64,000 nt of DNA from Longimicrobium terrae (GTDB taxonomy: Bacteria > Gemmatimonadota > Gemmatimonadetes > Longimicrobiales > Longimicrobiaceae), in contig NZ_JACHIA010000001.1 of assembly GCF_014202995.1 (NCBI RefSeq), positions 124,001 through 188,000 on the forward strand. The letters are read 5' to 3'. Below, one piece after another: positions 18,343 to 27,777 of the stretch. Within the stretch, counting starts at the first letter, position 1, and each line of letters begins with the position of its first letter. Both the position numbers and the translations under genes were made by a program. Below the pieces are notes generated by a model. The model was given only the letters and a program-made list of their open reading frames with translations. It searched no databases and had not been told where the DNA came from.

Positions 18343-18533
18343 CTCACGCGGAGGCCGCGGGGGTCGCGGAGGTCGCGGGGAACAGCAACAGATCATCCTC
18401 ACACAGAGTTAACAGAGTCAGCAGAGGAACAACAGCGCCTTACTCTGTTAACTCCGTTGACTCTGTGTGACCCATTTTTTCTGCAGTTCCCCCGCGTTCC
18501 CCTCCGTCAGAACCTCCGCGTCCTCCGCGTGAA
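18343..18533. repeat. Nested inverted repeat element of 9-bp arrays
   Basis: The left arm (18343-18382) is a 9-base periodic array starting TCACGCGGAGG and ending TCGCGGGGAAC. The right arm (18486-18533) is the inverted form ending CCTCCGCGTGA. Between them is a second inverted repeat: ACACAGAGTTAACAGAGT near 18399 facing ACTCTGTTAACTCC...ACTCTGTGT near 18442-18470. The whole could fold as one large hairpin or behave as a miniature mobile element. It fills most of the gap between the DUF72 and GAF genes. Confidence 0.75.
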
Positions 18534-18580
18534 ACACAGACTCTGCTCACGAACGGCAATCCGCGGACGGGAACACGACG

Positions 18581-19084
18581 TCAGGCAACGCGCGCCTCGA
18601 TCCGGCGCACGGCCTCGGACGCAAGATCGCGAAGAATCTGGACTTCCTCGTCCGAGAACTTCCTTTCCTCCAGCCCCACCACGCACAGGTTGCCCAGCAC
18701 GTGCCCGCGCGACGAAATCATCGGTACGCCGGCATAGCAGCGCACCCCGTCCCGCGTAACCAGCGGATTGGTCTGGTGATACGGATGCGTGACCGCGCTC
18801 TCCACCACGAACGCCTCGCGTGACCGCACCGAGGTGGCGCAGAACGCCCACTCCACCGGATGCCCGCGCGTTTCGCCCAGCCACAGCCCGTCGATGCCGT
18901 GCGAGCCGGCCACGTGCAGCGCCTCATCCAGCACCACGCTCACCAGCGACACGGGCATTTCCAGCCGCCCGGCGGCCTGCGACGCGATTTCCGTGAGGAT
19001 CGAATCCACTTCGGGAGCCAGCAGGTCCAGGTCGATGATTTCCTGGAGGCGCTCTTCACTGTGCAGAGGATCAGGCTGATTCAT
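18581..19084 (-). CDS. GAF-domain protein
   Basis: A 167-residue protein made almost only of one GAF domain: MPVSLVSVVLDEALHVAGSHG, EWAFCATSVRSREAFVVESAVTHP, VRCYAGVPMISSRGHVLGNLCVVGLEERKFSDEEVQILRDLA. Stand-alone GAF proteins bind small ligands or act as redox or nucleotide sensors; the ligand is unknown and the single Cys of WAFCATS is the usual position in this subgroup. The ATG overlaps the stop of the upstream small gene (ATGA), so the two form an operon. No output domain is attached. Confidence 0.84.
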   Translation of the reverse strand: MNQPDPLHSEERLQEIIDLDLLAPEVDSILTEIASQAAGRLEMPVSLVSVVLDEALHVAGSHGIDGLWLGETRGHPVEWAFCATSVRSREAFVVESAVTHPYHQTNPLVTRDGVRCYAGVPMISSRGHVLGNLCVVGLEERKFSDEEVQILRDLASEAVRRIEARVA

Positions 19085-19392
19085 TCCCGCACTCCTGCGG
19101 CAAGGGCGGAGTTGGCGGCGAGCCGGGCATAGGTCCGCATGCGGATTTCAATGGAACGCGCGATCGCGGCGGTGGCGCCGCCCTGCGCGGCCAGCGCCTG
19201 CACGGTCTCGGCGAGGCGCGCGGAATCAACGCTCCCCACCAGCACCCGGGCGGTGGCGCAGGCCTCGGCCCAGCGCTGCTCTGCCCGCTCCTTGCCGAAC
19301 ACGCGGTGCAGCGCGAAGCGCACGTCCGCCTCGGTGGGCGCGGCGAGCTGGTAACCGGGGATGGGTGGCGGCCCGGAAGAAGATGTATCCAT
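19081..19392 (-). CDS. Small hypothetical protein coupled to the GAF gene
   Basis: A 103-residue protein with a flexible N-terminus (MDTSSSGPPPIPGYQ) and a helical body (EADVRFALHRVFGKERAEQRWAEAC, then LAETVQALAAQGGATAAIARSIEIRMRTYARLA). No family was recognised. Four-base overlap with the GAF gene indicates coupled translation, so it may be the partner or effector of that sensor. Confidence 0.68.
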   Translation of the reverse strand: MDTSSSGPPPIPGYQLAAPTEADVRFALHRVFGKERAEQRWAEACATARVLVGSVDSARLAETVQALAAQGGATAAIARSIEIRMRTYARLAANSALAAGVRE

Positions 19393-19575
19393 GTCGTTCT
19401 CTACTAGCGGGGATCGGCGGTGCGGCCATGGGGGATACGGCCGGACCGGCGCGTTCGGATCCAGGGCCTGTCCACAGTCTACCGCCGCGCGGCGTGGCGG
19501 GCCAGCACCAGCCCGCGCTTCGGCGGGAGACGGCGAGCGCGGACCGCTACCCGAATTTCATGCTTTCCCGCTCCG

Positions 19576-22500
19576 TCACCGCGGGCGCGCCGCTCCCGAG
19601 TCGCGCCGCGCGCTGTCACGGCGCACGGAATCCGGCCGCGCGGAACCACGACGGCTCGTGTCCCGCACGGGCGTCCGGCGCGCGGTGTCCGCGGGCGAGG
19701 CGCGGCGCGCGGGCGGACGGCTCAGCAGCGTGGGCCGCAGCCCTTCCACATCCATCACGTTGTCCTCCACGTCGCGGTCGATCAGCTTGTTCAGCGGATC
19801 GATCCCCGCGCGCGTGGGGCGCTCATCCACCCGGATGCGAAAGCGCCGCGCCTGGCCGTCGAAGCGGTACTTGCGCAGGTAGATGGGCTCGTCCTCATCC
19901 GCCCCGAACACGCCCACCTCGATCCAGTCATTGATCTTTACCGGCGTGGTGCGCCCCAGCCCGTCGGAACGCTCCTTGTACGCGTCCACCATCACGTCCA
20001 CGTCGTAGCGCCCGTCCGGCAGCGCCGTGGCCCGCGCCGACAGTGCCGCGAGATCCCACAGGGTGATGTTGTTGAACAGGTCGTCCACCAGGTAGGCCAG
20101 CGAGTCGGGCGTGGCCGCGCGCAGGTGGTCCACCAGCCGCCGCGACGTGGGGTACGGCGCCCCGCGGAACCGTGTCTCCTCCAGGTAGGCGCGGATGGCG
20201 CCGTTCACCCGCTGCTCGCCCACGTAGTCGCGCAGCGCGTACATCACCAGCGCGCCTTTGTTGTAGTGGATGTACTGCTGGTTCTCCACCAGCGCCAGCG
20301 GCATCTCCGCCCGCCGCTCTTCCGTGCGCCCCTTGAGGTACCCGTCCAGCTCAAAGCGCAGGAACCGGCCGATCTTCTCGCGGCCGAACTCCTTTTCCAT
20401 CACCATCAGCGCGCTGTACTCCGCCAGCGTCTCGCTCAGCATCGCCGCGCCCTGCACGTCGGCGGGGACGGCCTGGTGCCCCCACCACTGGTGCCCCATC
20501 TCGTGCGCCGTCACGAAGAACGGGTAGTCGATGTCGTCCGCGCGCACGTCGGCGATGAAGCCGATTCCCTCGCTGTACGGCACCGTCCCCGCGAACGACT
20601 GCGCGTAGTCGGCGTAGCGGGGGAACTCCACGATGCGGATCTGCTTGTGCTGGTACGGGCCGAACTGCGCCGTGTAGTAGTCCAGCGACTTCTGGATGGC
20701 GCGAATCATCCGCGCCACGTTGTACTCGTGCCCGCGATGGTGAAACACCTCGATCTGCACGTCGCGCCAGCGGTCGCGGCGCACGGCGTAGCGGGCCGAC
20801 TGGAAGGAGTAGAACGAGAGCATGGGCACGTCCATCCGGTACTGGAAGTAGCGCCGGTCTCCCTGCCGCCACTCGCGCACCAGAGTCCCCGGCGCGATCG
20901 CCGTCTGGTCCGCCGAGGTCGACACCGTCGCGGCAAAGCGGATCCAGTCCGCGTCGCGCGACACTTGGTTGCGCGCCAGCCCCGCCGAGTCGCCGATGGG
21001 TCGCGCGCGCGGCCGCTCCCGCAGTCCGTAACGGCCGCGCGCGGACTCGTCCGCCAGCTCGCCCTCCTCGTTGTACCCGATCCCCGGCAGCCAGTGGTTG
21101 TCAAAGAACGTCCCGTTCTCCACCACCGGAAAGAACGACGGCTCGTTCTCAAACCCGCGCGCCAGGTACGCGATCTGAAAGCGCAGCTCGGTGCTGTCTC
21201 CCGGCGCCAGCGGCCGCGCCAGGCGGAATGCGTGGTACCCCTTCTGGTCGTCGTCGATGAACGGCGTGGCCGGCACGCCCAGCTCCATCCGCTCCACCTC
21301 CAGGCTGCTGGTGAGGTCCACGTGAATCTGGTCCACCGGGCGCCCGGAGCGGTTCACCAGCCGGTACACGCCACGGATGCGCATGCTGCGGCGCTCGGGA
21401 AACAGGTCCACGTCCAGCTTCACGTCCGTCACCCGCGGCTGCGGCAGCGTCAGATACTTCCGGTACTGCTTCTCGTAATCGGCCTGGATGCGCTCCGCCT
21501 GCTTTTCCGGCATCCACTCGTTCAGCGTCACCGTGTTGTGCACGATCCAGCCGCCGGTGGCCGTCATCAGCGCCGCCACGCCCAGCGCGGTGGCCAGCAC
21601 GGGGCGCGTGGCGCGGGCGCGCGCCAGCCGCAGCCGCCACCTGCCGTCCGTCTCCTGCCCGCGCACCCAGAACAGGTGCGCGATGAGCAGAAGCAGCACC
21701 GCCGCCAGCGCCCAGAACCCCATGTACCACGCCCAGGCACGCACCGTGTGCCCGTACCCGTTCATGTCGGAATAGAAGGTGGTGGGCGTGCCGGAGTAGA
21801 TGAACAGGTTGTGCGTGAGCCCCGCGCTGACGGCAAAGGGCATGAGGATGAAGAAGAGGATGACGCCCAGGTGGCCCACGTACTTGTGGTTGGCCAGCGT
21901 GTGAATCGCCATCGCCAGCACCACCAGCAGCGCGTACGACGACAGCCCCAGCCCGAACAGCTCCTTCAGGTACAGCCCGGGCTCATAGTGAAAGTAGCCG
22001 CGCACGGACTGGATGATCATGCCGCACAGCATGGCCACGCCCATCAGCACCGCCACCATCGCGGTCAGCGCAATCGCCTTTCCCGCCAGCGGCACCCAGT
22101 TGGGAATGGGCATGCTGTCGTAGATGCCGGCCACGCGCACCTCCCGCTCCTCCCACACCAGCTCGCCCGCGTACACGGCGATGATGATCACCAGAAAGAG
22201 CGCGAAGCTGGTTCCCAGCAGGTCCACCACCTGGTAGGTGACGGGAAAGGTCCGCGTTCCGTAGATGCTGCCCAGGTCCGTGGCCATCAGCAGCATGAAG
22301 AGCACGCACAGGCTGGCCAGGATCCAGAACCACGGCCCGCGCACGATGCGCATGAACCCCGCACGCGCTCCCGCGGCCACCTGCCGCGCCCGCGCGCCCC
22401 CGTCAAACGCCCGCGCGGGCCGCGGAATGCGCAGCACCGAAGCCAGCGACGGCGCCTCGGACGGGGGCGGCGGCGGGGAGCCGCCTTCCTCGCGCACGAA

Positions 22501-23313
22501 CTGCGCGAAGCGGAACTGGCGGATGGTCCACGCCATGACCCCCGCGGCCAGCGCCAGCCAGAGCAGGCGGTTGCGCAGCAGCGCGGCGGTCAGCGGAAGC
22601 GGAAGGGTGTTGCGCTCGTCCACCGACCAGTAGCGGAGCGACCACCGCAGCGGCGCCCACCCGAACGGGTCGGACAGCTGCGTCCACCAGTTGAAGTCCA
22701 GCGCGGCGGCAAACACGGCGGCCACGCTCCACGCCACCAGCAGCGCCAGCCCGCCCGCCTGCACCGCGGCAAAGCGGCGGGTGAGCGCGGCCAGCGACAG
22801 AAAGATCGCCGAGGTCAGCAGGATGTCGGGAATGACGAACAGCACGAACGGGATCAGGTACGCCCCCAACCCGTAGCTGCCGATGCGCTCCGCCTCCACG
22901 AACGGCATCACCGTCGCGGCGGCGGCGCCCAGCGGCAGGCTGAGCAGCACCAGGATGTTGGCGGCCACCGCGCCCAGGTAGCGCCCGCCCAGGTACGCGC
23001 CCTTGCTGATGGGCGTGGTAAAGAAGAGCGGATGGATCCCGGTTTCGAAGTCGCGGAACGCGGCGCGCCCCGCCAGCCCCGCCGCTACGGGCACGGCCAC
23101 GATCGCGAGCACGGCCATCACGCTGGCGATGCCGGCCGGCGAGTTGGCCTTGAGCACGGGCGAGCCCATCTCGAAACTTTGCCACGCGCCCGCCGTGGAG
23201 GCCGTCATGATGAACGACAGCGCAAAGAAGACGGCGAAGTACGCCCAGGTGGAGATGCGCCGCAGCTGGTGCCGCAGTTCAAATCCCGCCAGGCGAAGGA
23301 GAACGGCCATCAT
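19576..23313 (-). CDS. ABC-2 type permease fused to M1-family aminopeptidase
   Basis: A 1245-residue membrane protein. The N-terminal half (about 1-560) has two sets of roughly six hydrophobic helices typical of ABC-2 permeases. After a further helix near 610, the C-terminal half is a gluzincin: HEMGHQWWGH near 934 supplies two zinc His and the catalytic Glu, and ETLAEY near 962 the third ligand. The domain order implies the peptidase faces the periplasm. The tail is Arg/Asp/Ser-rich (RRDSARRDSG). It overlaps the upstream ATPase gene by four bases (ATGA), forming an export or processing system. Substrate is unknown. Such fusions exist in Bacteroidota and Gemmatimonadota. Confidence 0.92.
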   Translation of the reverse strand: MMAVLLRLAGFELRHQLRRISTWAYFAVFFALSFIMTASTAGAWQSFEMGSPVLKANSPAGIASVMAVLAIVAVPVAAGLAGRAAFRDFETGIHPLFFTTPISKGAYLGGRYLGAVAANILVLLSLPLGAAAATVMPFVEAERIGSYGLGAYLIPFVLFVIPDILLTSAIFLSLAALTRRFAAVQAGGLALLVAWSVAAVFAAALDFNWWTQLSDPFGWAPLRWSLRYWSVDERNTLPLPLTAALLRNRLLWLALAAGVMAWTIRQFRFAQFVREEGGSPPPPPSEAPSLASVLRIPRPARAFDGGARARQVAAGARAGFMRIVRGPWFWILASLCVLFMLLMATDLGSIYGTRTFPVTYQVVDLLGTSFALFLVIIIAVYAGELVWEEREVRVAGIYDSMPIPNWVPLAGKAIALTAMVAVLMGVAMLCGMIIQSVRGYFHYEPGLYLKELFGLGLSSYALLVVLAMAIHTLANHKYVGHLGVILFFILMPFAVSAGLTHNLFIYSGTPTTFYSDMNGYGHTVRAWAWYMGFWALAAVLLLLIAHLFWVRGQETDGRWRLRLARARATRPVLATALGVAALMTATGGWIVHNTVTLNEWMPEKQAERIQADYEKQYRKYLTLPQPRVTDVKLDVDLFPERRSMRIRGVYRLVNRSGRPVDQIHVDLTSSLEVERMELGVPATPFIDDDQKGYHAFRLARPLAPGDSTELRFQIAYLARGFENEPSFFPVVENGTFFDNHWLPGIGYNEEGELADESARGRYGLRERPRARPIGDSAGLARNQVSRDADWIRFAATVSTSADQTAIAPGTLVREWRQGDRRYFQYRMDVPMLSFYSFQSARYAVRRDRWRDVQIEVFHHRGHEYNVARMIRAIQKSLDYYTAQFGPYQHKQIRIVEFPRYADYAQSFAGTVPYSEGIGFIADVRADDIDYPFFVTAHEMGHQWWGHQAVPADVQGAAMLSETLAEYSALMVMEKEFGREKIGRFLRFELDGYLKGRTEERRAEMPLALVENQQYIHYNKGALVMYALRDYVGEQRVNGAIRAYLEETRFRGAPYPTSRRLVDHLRAATPDSLAYLVDDLFNNITLWDLAALSARATALPDGRYDVDVMVDAYKERSDGLGRTTPVKINDWIEVGVFGADEDEPIYLRKYRFDGQARRFRIRVDERPTRAGIDPLNKLIDRDVEDNVMDVEGLRPTLLSRPPARRASPADTARRTPVRDTSRRGSARPDSVRRDSARRDSGAARPR

Positions 23314-25085
23314 TCCGTCCCCGCCCCGCCGCGCCGCGCGGAGTCGTCCAACGGCGGGTGGATGGCGGGCCGTTCGTCGCGCGCGCCCGACCCATCCCGA
23401 TCGTCCCCGTCGCGCATCGGTTGATCGGGATCAGGACGCACATCGTCCGCCGGCCGCTGGATGACCGGCCGGTTCTCATCGACTGACGGGGGATGAGCGA
23501 TGGATTGGTTCTCGGCTGACCGCGCTGGATCGACCGACGACCGGCTCTGCTCGGCCGCTGCGGGCTGACCGACAGGCTGCGCCCGATCCGCGATCACGGA
23601 TCGATGATCATCGACGGCAGACGGCGGAAACGCGGGATGCGTGTCGCCCGCACTTCGCGGAGTTTCAGTGGATGGTACGGCCGGAGGCGCGGCATGCGGC
23701 TGCGGAACGTCGGACGTGTTGCCGAAATCACGCACAGTCTCGAACGATGGCCCGGTCTCGGGGACGGGATGCGGCGCGCTGCCGCTTTCCGTCCTGCGGA
23801 GCCCCGTGGGATGAATCGCGTCCGCCGGGTCGGAGTTGGCCGTCGATTCGATCGTGTCTGGCTGGCCGACGCCTGTCTGCGGATTGGGCGCGGCGGGCCG
23901 CCGGAAGCGGGCCAGCGGATCATCCGCGCCGGCTTGAGGCGAGTTGGCCGCCGACTCGGCTCCCGTAGGCGGATTGCTCGCTGAACGAGCTTCGGCGGAT
24001 TGCGCGGACTCGACGGACTCGGCGCGGCGGCGGAACGTGGCCCAGGGATCGGCGCCGTCCGCCGGCCGCGGCGCGGACACGCTAGCGGGAACGTGCGGCG
24101 CGATCGGCTCCGGCGCGGCCATCGGCTCGGGCGCATCCGTGCGTTCCGGCACGCCCGCCTGCGCCGCCGGTTCGGGCGTCACGTGGAGCGCCACGGGCTG
24201 CGCGGTGGAGCGCAGGCTCAGGCCGCGCATCAGCGTGAAGTACACGTCCTTCAGGTCCGGCTGCACCCGCTGGAACGTGGAGTCCGGCGCGGAATCAGCC
24301 ACCACGTGCACCATCGTCTGCCCGCCCACCAGCGTCGTGGAGATCACGGGGTGCGCCTCCTCGAACGCCACGAGTTCGTCGCGCGGCACCTCGCGGCGCC
24401 ACACGCGGCCGGAAAGGGCGGCCACCGCGTCCCTCGGAACCGCCTCCAGCAGAATGCGGCCGCCCTGAATCACCGCCATACGCTGGCACAGGTCGCTCAC
24501 GTCCTCCACGATGTGCGTGGAAAGCAGCACCACCGCGTTCTCGCCCAGCGCGCTCAGCAGGTTCAGAAACCGCACGCGCTCCGCCGGGTCCAGCCCCGCC
24601 GTGGGCTCGTCGACGATGATGAGCCGCGGGTTGCCGATGAGCGCCACCGCGATCCCGAACCGCTGCCGCATCCCGCCGGAAAAGCCGCCGAGCCGCCGGT
24701 TGCGCGCATCCCACAGGTTGGTCTGCTCCAGCAGCGACCGAACCGTATCCCGCCGCTCGCGCGCATTCACCACGCCCTTGAGCAGGGCAAAGTGGTCCAG
24801 CAGTTCCTCCGCCGTCACACGCGGGTACAGGCCGAATTCCTGGGGCAGATAGCCCAGCGTGCGCCGCACCGCGTCCTTGTCGCGCAGCACGTCGATGTCG
24901 CCCAGCGTCACCGCGCCGCCGTCCGCTTCCTGCAGCGTGGCAAGAATGCGCATCAGCGTGCTCTTGCCCGCGCCGTTGGGCCCCAGCAGCCCGAACATGC
25001 CGGGCGCGATGGTCAGACTTACCTCCTGCAGGGCGTGCACGCCGTTGGGGTAGGTCTTGCGAAGGCGGTCGATCTTGAGTTCCAC
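23310..25085 (-). CDS. ABC transporter ATP-binding protein with long disordered tail
   Basis: 591 residues. The first ~300 form a complete ABC ATPase: Walker A GLLGPNGAGKST near 33, Q-loop GYLPQEFGLYP, signature GFSGGMRQR near 135, Walker B RLIIVDEPTAGLDP and switch His in LSTHIVEDV. The remaining ~280 residues are Pro/Ala/Asp/Arg-rich, low complexity, and include two related motifs (DPWATFRRRAE, DPLARFRRPAA). GTG at 25085 begins the typical MELKIDRLRKTYPNG; the open frame upstream is antisense to hutU. It energises the permease-peptidase encoded next. Such a long tail is unusual for an ABC ATPase. Confidence 0.9.
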   Translation of the reverse strand: MELKIDRLRKTYPNGVHALQEVSLTIAPGMFGLLGPNGAGKSTLMRILATLQEADGGAVTLGDIDVLRDKDAVRRTLGYLPQEFGLYPRVTAEELLDHFALLKGVVNARERRDTVRSLLEQTNLWDARNRRLGGFSGGMRQRFGIAVALIGNPRLIIVDEPTAGLDPAERVRFLNLLSALGENAVVLLSTHIVEDVSDLCQRMAVIQGGRILLEAVPRDAVAALSGRVWRREVPRDELVAFEEAHPVISTTLVGGQTMVHVVADSAPDSTFQRVQPDLKDVYFTLMRGLSLRSTAQPVALHVTPEPAAQAGVPERTDAPEPMAAPEPIAPHVPASVSAPRPADGADPWATFRRRAESVESAQSAEARSASNPPTGAESAANSPQAGADDPLARFRRPAAPNPQTGVGQPDTIESTANSDPADAIHPTGLRRTESGSAPHPVPETGPSFETVRDFGNTSDVPQPHAAPPAVPSTETPRSAGDTHPAFPPSAVDDHRSVIADRAQPVGQPAAAEQSRSSVDPARSAENQSIAHPPSVDENRPVIQRPADDVRPDPDQPMRDGDDRDGSGARDERPAIHPPLDDSARRGGAGTE

Positions 25086-25268
25086 GGGATTGCGATCCGG
25101 GGGAAGAGCGGCGGCGGAGGAACCGGCGCCGGAGAGTCGGAGAGCCGCGGCGCCGGGAGGCCGGGCGCGCGTGGATGTCGGGAGATGAGCGTTGATTCTA
25201 ACGCTACGCCCCGTCCGCTGCCCAGTACGCGCCGGGCGTACCGCGGGATGACGGCGGATGGCGATCAT

Positions 25269-25308
25269 CAGAACGGACACGCCGCGTGTGCCCGGCGTGT
25301 CCGTTCTG
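25269..25308 (-). terminator. Hairpin terminator after hutU
   Basis: CAGAACGGACACGCC pairs perfectly with GGCGTGTCCGTTCTG, a 15-base stem with a 10-base loop, lying 35 bases beyond the hutU stop and upstream of the ABC ATPase gene. A short GGTGGATCG tandem follows at 25309-25327. Confidence 0.78.
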
Positions 25309-25342
25309 GTCGGTGGATCGGTGGATCGAAAGACGTCCGGCC

Positions 25343-27022
25343 TCAGCCCGCGTGCCGCTCGCGCATGGGAATGCGGATGCCCTGCGCGTCCGCCGTCTCG
25401 ATCGCGGTTTCGTATCCCGCGTCCGCGTGGCGGATCACACCCATCCCCGGATCGTTGGTGAGCACGCGCTCCAGCCGCTCGCGCATCTCCGGCGTGCCGT
25501 CCGCCACGATGACCTGCCCCGCGTGCAGCGAGTTTCCGATCCCCACCCCGCCGCCGTGGTGAAACGACACCCACGACGCGCCGCTGGCCACGTTCACCAG
25601 CGCGTTCAGGATGGCCCAGTCGGCGATGGCGTCGCTGCCGTCCTTCATCGCCTCCGTCTCGCGGAACGGCGACGCGACCGAGCCCGTGTCCAGGTGGTCG
25701 CGCCCGATCACGATGGGTGCGCTGATCTCGCCGGACGCAACCAGGTCGTTGATCGCCACACCCATCTTGGCGCGGTCGCCCTGCCCCAGCCAGCAGATGC
25801 GCGAGGGCAATCCCTGGAACTCCACCCGCTCCTGCGCCTGCGTGATCCAGCGGCGCAGGTGCTCGTCGTGCGGAAACAGCTCCAGCACCAGCCGGTCCGT
25901 GCGGTGGATGTCGGCCGGGTCGCCGGACAGCGCCACCCAGCGGAACGGGCCCTTGCCCTCGCAGAACAGCGGCCGCACGTACGCGGGCACAAAGCCAGGA
26001 AAGGCGAACGCGTCCTCGTAGCCGGCATCGCGCGCCTGGCCGCGCAGGTTGTTGCCGTAGTCGAACGTCACCGCGCCGCGCGCCTGCATCTGCACCATCG
26101 CCTCGCAGTGCACGCGCATGGACGCCATGGACCGGCGCTGGTACTCCGCGGGATCGGAGGCGCGCAGCGCGTCCGCTTCTTCCAGCGACAGCCCGGCGGG
26201 GACGTAGCCGACGAGCGCGTCGTGGGCGCTGGTCTGGTCCGTCAGCACGTCGGGCGTCACGCCGCGGCGAACGAGTTCCGGCAGCACCTCCGCGCAGTTC
26301 CCCACGAGGCCCACGGAAAGCGCCGTCCCGGACTTCCGCGCCTCGTCCATCCACCCCAGCGCCTCGTCCAGCGAGTCCGTCATGCGGTCGCAGTAGCGCG
26401 TCTGCACCCGGCGCTCGATGCGCCTGGGATCGACATCGACGCAGAGCACCGCGCCCTCGTTCATGGTCACGGCCAGCGGCTGCGCGCCGCCCATGCCGCC
26501 CATGCCGCCGGTGAGCGTCCACGTGCCGCGCAGGCTGCCGCCGAAGCGCTCGCGCGCCACCGCGCCGAACGTTTCGTACGTCCCCTGCAGAATCCCCTGC
26601 GTGCCGATGTAGATCCACGAGCCGGCCGTCATCTGGCCGTACATGGTGAGCCCCTGCCGTTCCAGTTCGCGGAACACGTCCCAGGTGGCCCAGCGCGGCA
26701 CCAGGTTGCTGTTGGCGATCAGCACCCGCGGCGCGTGCGGGTGCGTGCGGAACACGCCCACCGGCTTGCCGCTCTGCACCAGCATCGTTTCGTCGTCCGC
26801 CAGCGTGCGCAGCGTGGCGACCATGGCGTCGAACGCCTCCCACGAGCGCGCGGCGCGGCCGGTGCCGCCGTAGACGACGAGGTCCTCGGGCCGCTCGGCG
26901 ACGTCCGGGTCCAGGTTGTTCATCAGCATGCGCAGCGCGGCCTCCTGCTGCCATCCGCGGCAGGAAAGCTCATTCCCGCGCGGCGCGCGGATCACACGGG
27001 GTTCGGCGAGAGTCGCGGACAT
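25343..27022 (-). CDS. hutU: Urocanate hydratase
   Basis: A 559-residue enzyme of the usual length that adds water to urocanate to give imidazolone propionate, the second step of histidine breakdown. Recognisable parts are [35 protein letters not shown] (NAD-binding glycine loop), YGNNLRGQA and the active-site cysteine in [15 protein letters not shown] near 410, then [12 protein letters not shown]. The ATG at 27022 is supported by the conserved start ([23 protein letters not shown]). It is on the same strand as hutH but separated by the Uma2 gene; no hutI or hutG is in the window. Confidence 0.97.
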   Translation of the reverse strand: MSATLAEPRVIRAPRGNELSCRGWQQEAALRMLMNNLDPDVAERPEDLVVYGGTGRAARSWEAFDAMVATLRTLADDETMLVQSGKPVGVFRTHPHAPRVLIANSNLVPRWATWDVFRELERQGLTMYGQMTAGSWIYIGTQGILQGTYETFGAVARERFGGSLRGTWTLTGGMGGMGGAQPLAVTMNEGAVLCVDVDPRRIERRVQTRYCDRMTDSLDEALGWMDEARKSGTALSVGLVGNCAEVLPELVRRGVTPDVLTDQTSAHDALVGYVPAGLSLEEADALRASDPAEYQRRSMASMRVHCEAMVQMQARGAVTFDYGNNLRGQARDAGYEDAFAFPGFVPAYVRPLFCEGKGPFRWVALSGDPADIHRTDRLVLELFPHDEHLRRWITQAQERVEFQGLPSRICWLGQGDRAKMGVAINDLVASGEISAPIVIGRDHLDTGSVASPFRETEAMKDGSDAIADWAILNALVNVASGASWVSFHHGGGVGIGNSLHAGQVIVADGTPEMRERLERVLTNDPGMGVIRHADAGYETAIETADAQGIRIPMRERHAG

Positions 27023-27082
27023 GAAAGCGGAATGCGTTCGGATTTGTGAGGAAGGGGCGCGGACGAGGCCGCCCCATATGGA

Positions 27083-27670
27083 TCAGCGTGAGGAACGAGA
27101 GTGGTCCTTGAGCGGACGCAGCAGATGCGGCACGTCCAGCAGCAGTTCGGGACCGTCCACCCCCGGAGACCATGACAGAACGTCGCGAGCGATCTGTGTG
27201 CGGCGCAGATCGTTCTGGATTAGGCGATAAACCTCGATCGCTTTCGCGTCGGAATCCACGATCCAGTATTCCGGAACGCCGTACCCCGCGTATCGATCCC
27301 GCTTGATGCCGCGATCGCGCATGGCCGTGCTTTCGGAAAGCACTTCCACTACCAGATCCGGCGGGCCCTCGATTCCACGCTCGCCGATGATCTCCTCCCG
27401 GTCACGGCGGACGAAAACCAGATCGGGCTCCAGGTAGTCGCCTTCCCCGAAGATCACGTCGCAGGGGGCGAACAGAACCGTTCCGGCGCCGTGCTCCTCG
27501 CAGAACGCCTCGATGGCGGCGAAGATGCGGCCGACGATCTTCTGGTGAATGGTGAGGGGTGAAGGCGTCACGAAGAGTTCTCCGTCAATGACCTCGTACC
27601 GGTTGCCGTCATCCGGCAACCGTCTGAACTCCGCGTAGCTCCACCCTCTCCTGGCGGGATGCGTAGCCAT
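27083..27670 (-). CDS. Uma2-family (DUF820) putative endonuclease
   Basis: A 195-residue protein of the PD-(D/E)XK-like Uma2 family: YEVIDGELFVTPSPLTIHQKIVGRI, YLEPDLVFVRRDR (the P-D of the nuclease core), PDLVVEVLSEST (the E-x-[LS] core strand) and KRDRYAGYGVPEYWIVD. Family members are common, often in multiple copies, and are predicted nucleases of unknown role. The ATG at 27670 has GGAGAGG upstream. It sits between hutH and hutU without an evident link to histidine use and may be a transferred insertion. Confidence 0.88.
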   Translation of the reverse strand: MATHPARRGWSYAEFRRLPDDGNRYEVIDGELFVTPSPLTIHQKIVGRIFAAIEAFCEEHGAGTVLFAPCDVIFGEGDYLEPDLVFVRRDREEIIGERGIEGPPDLVVEVLSESTAMRDRGIKRDRYAGYGVPEYWIVDSDAKAIEVYRLIQNDLRRTQIARDVLSWSPGVDGPELLLDVPHLLRPLKDHSRSSR

Positions 27671-27777
27671 CGTCCCTCTCCGGTTCAGTCCACTTCTCTC
27701 AACAACTCTCGCCCATCTTCGCCCCGCCGTCCAGCAGCGCCGGCGGATCGCCCATCCAGGCAATCACCCTCGATCCA

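Noticed and set aside
19420-23424. 1334-residue plus-strand open frame opposite the permease-peptidase gene
   Set aside because: High GC keeps antisense frames open. The translation is rich in His/Arg/Val without domains, while the minus strand encodes clear permease helices and HEMGHQWWGH.
25086-26954. N-terminal extension of the ABC ATPase frame
   Set aside because: It is out of frame and same-strand over hutU, with no homology; family start and GTG at 25085 fit better.
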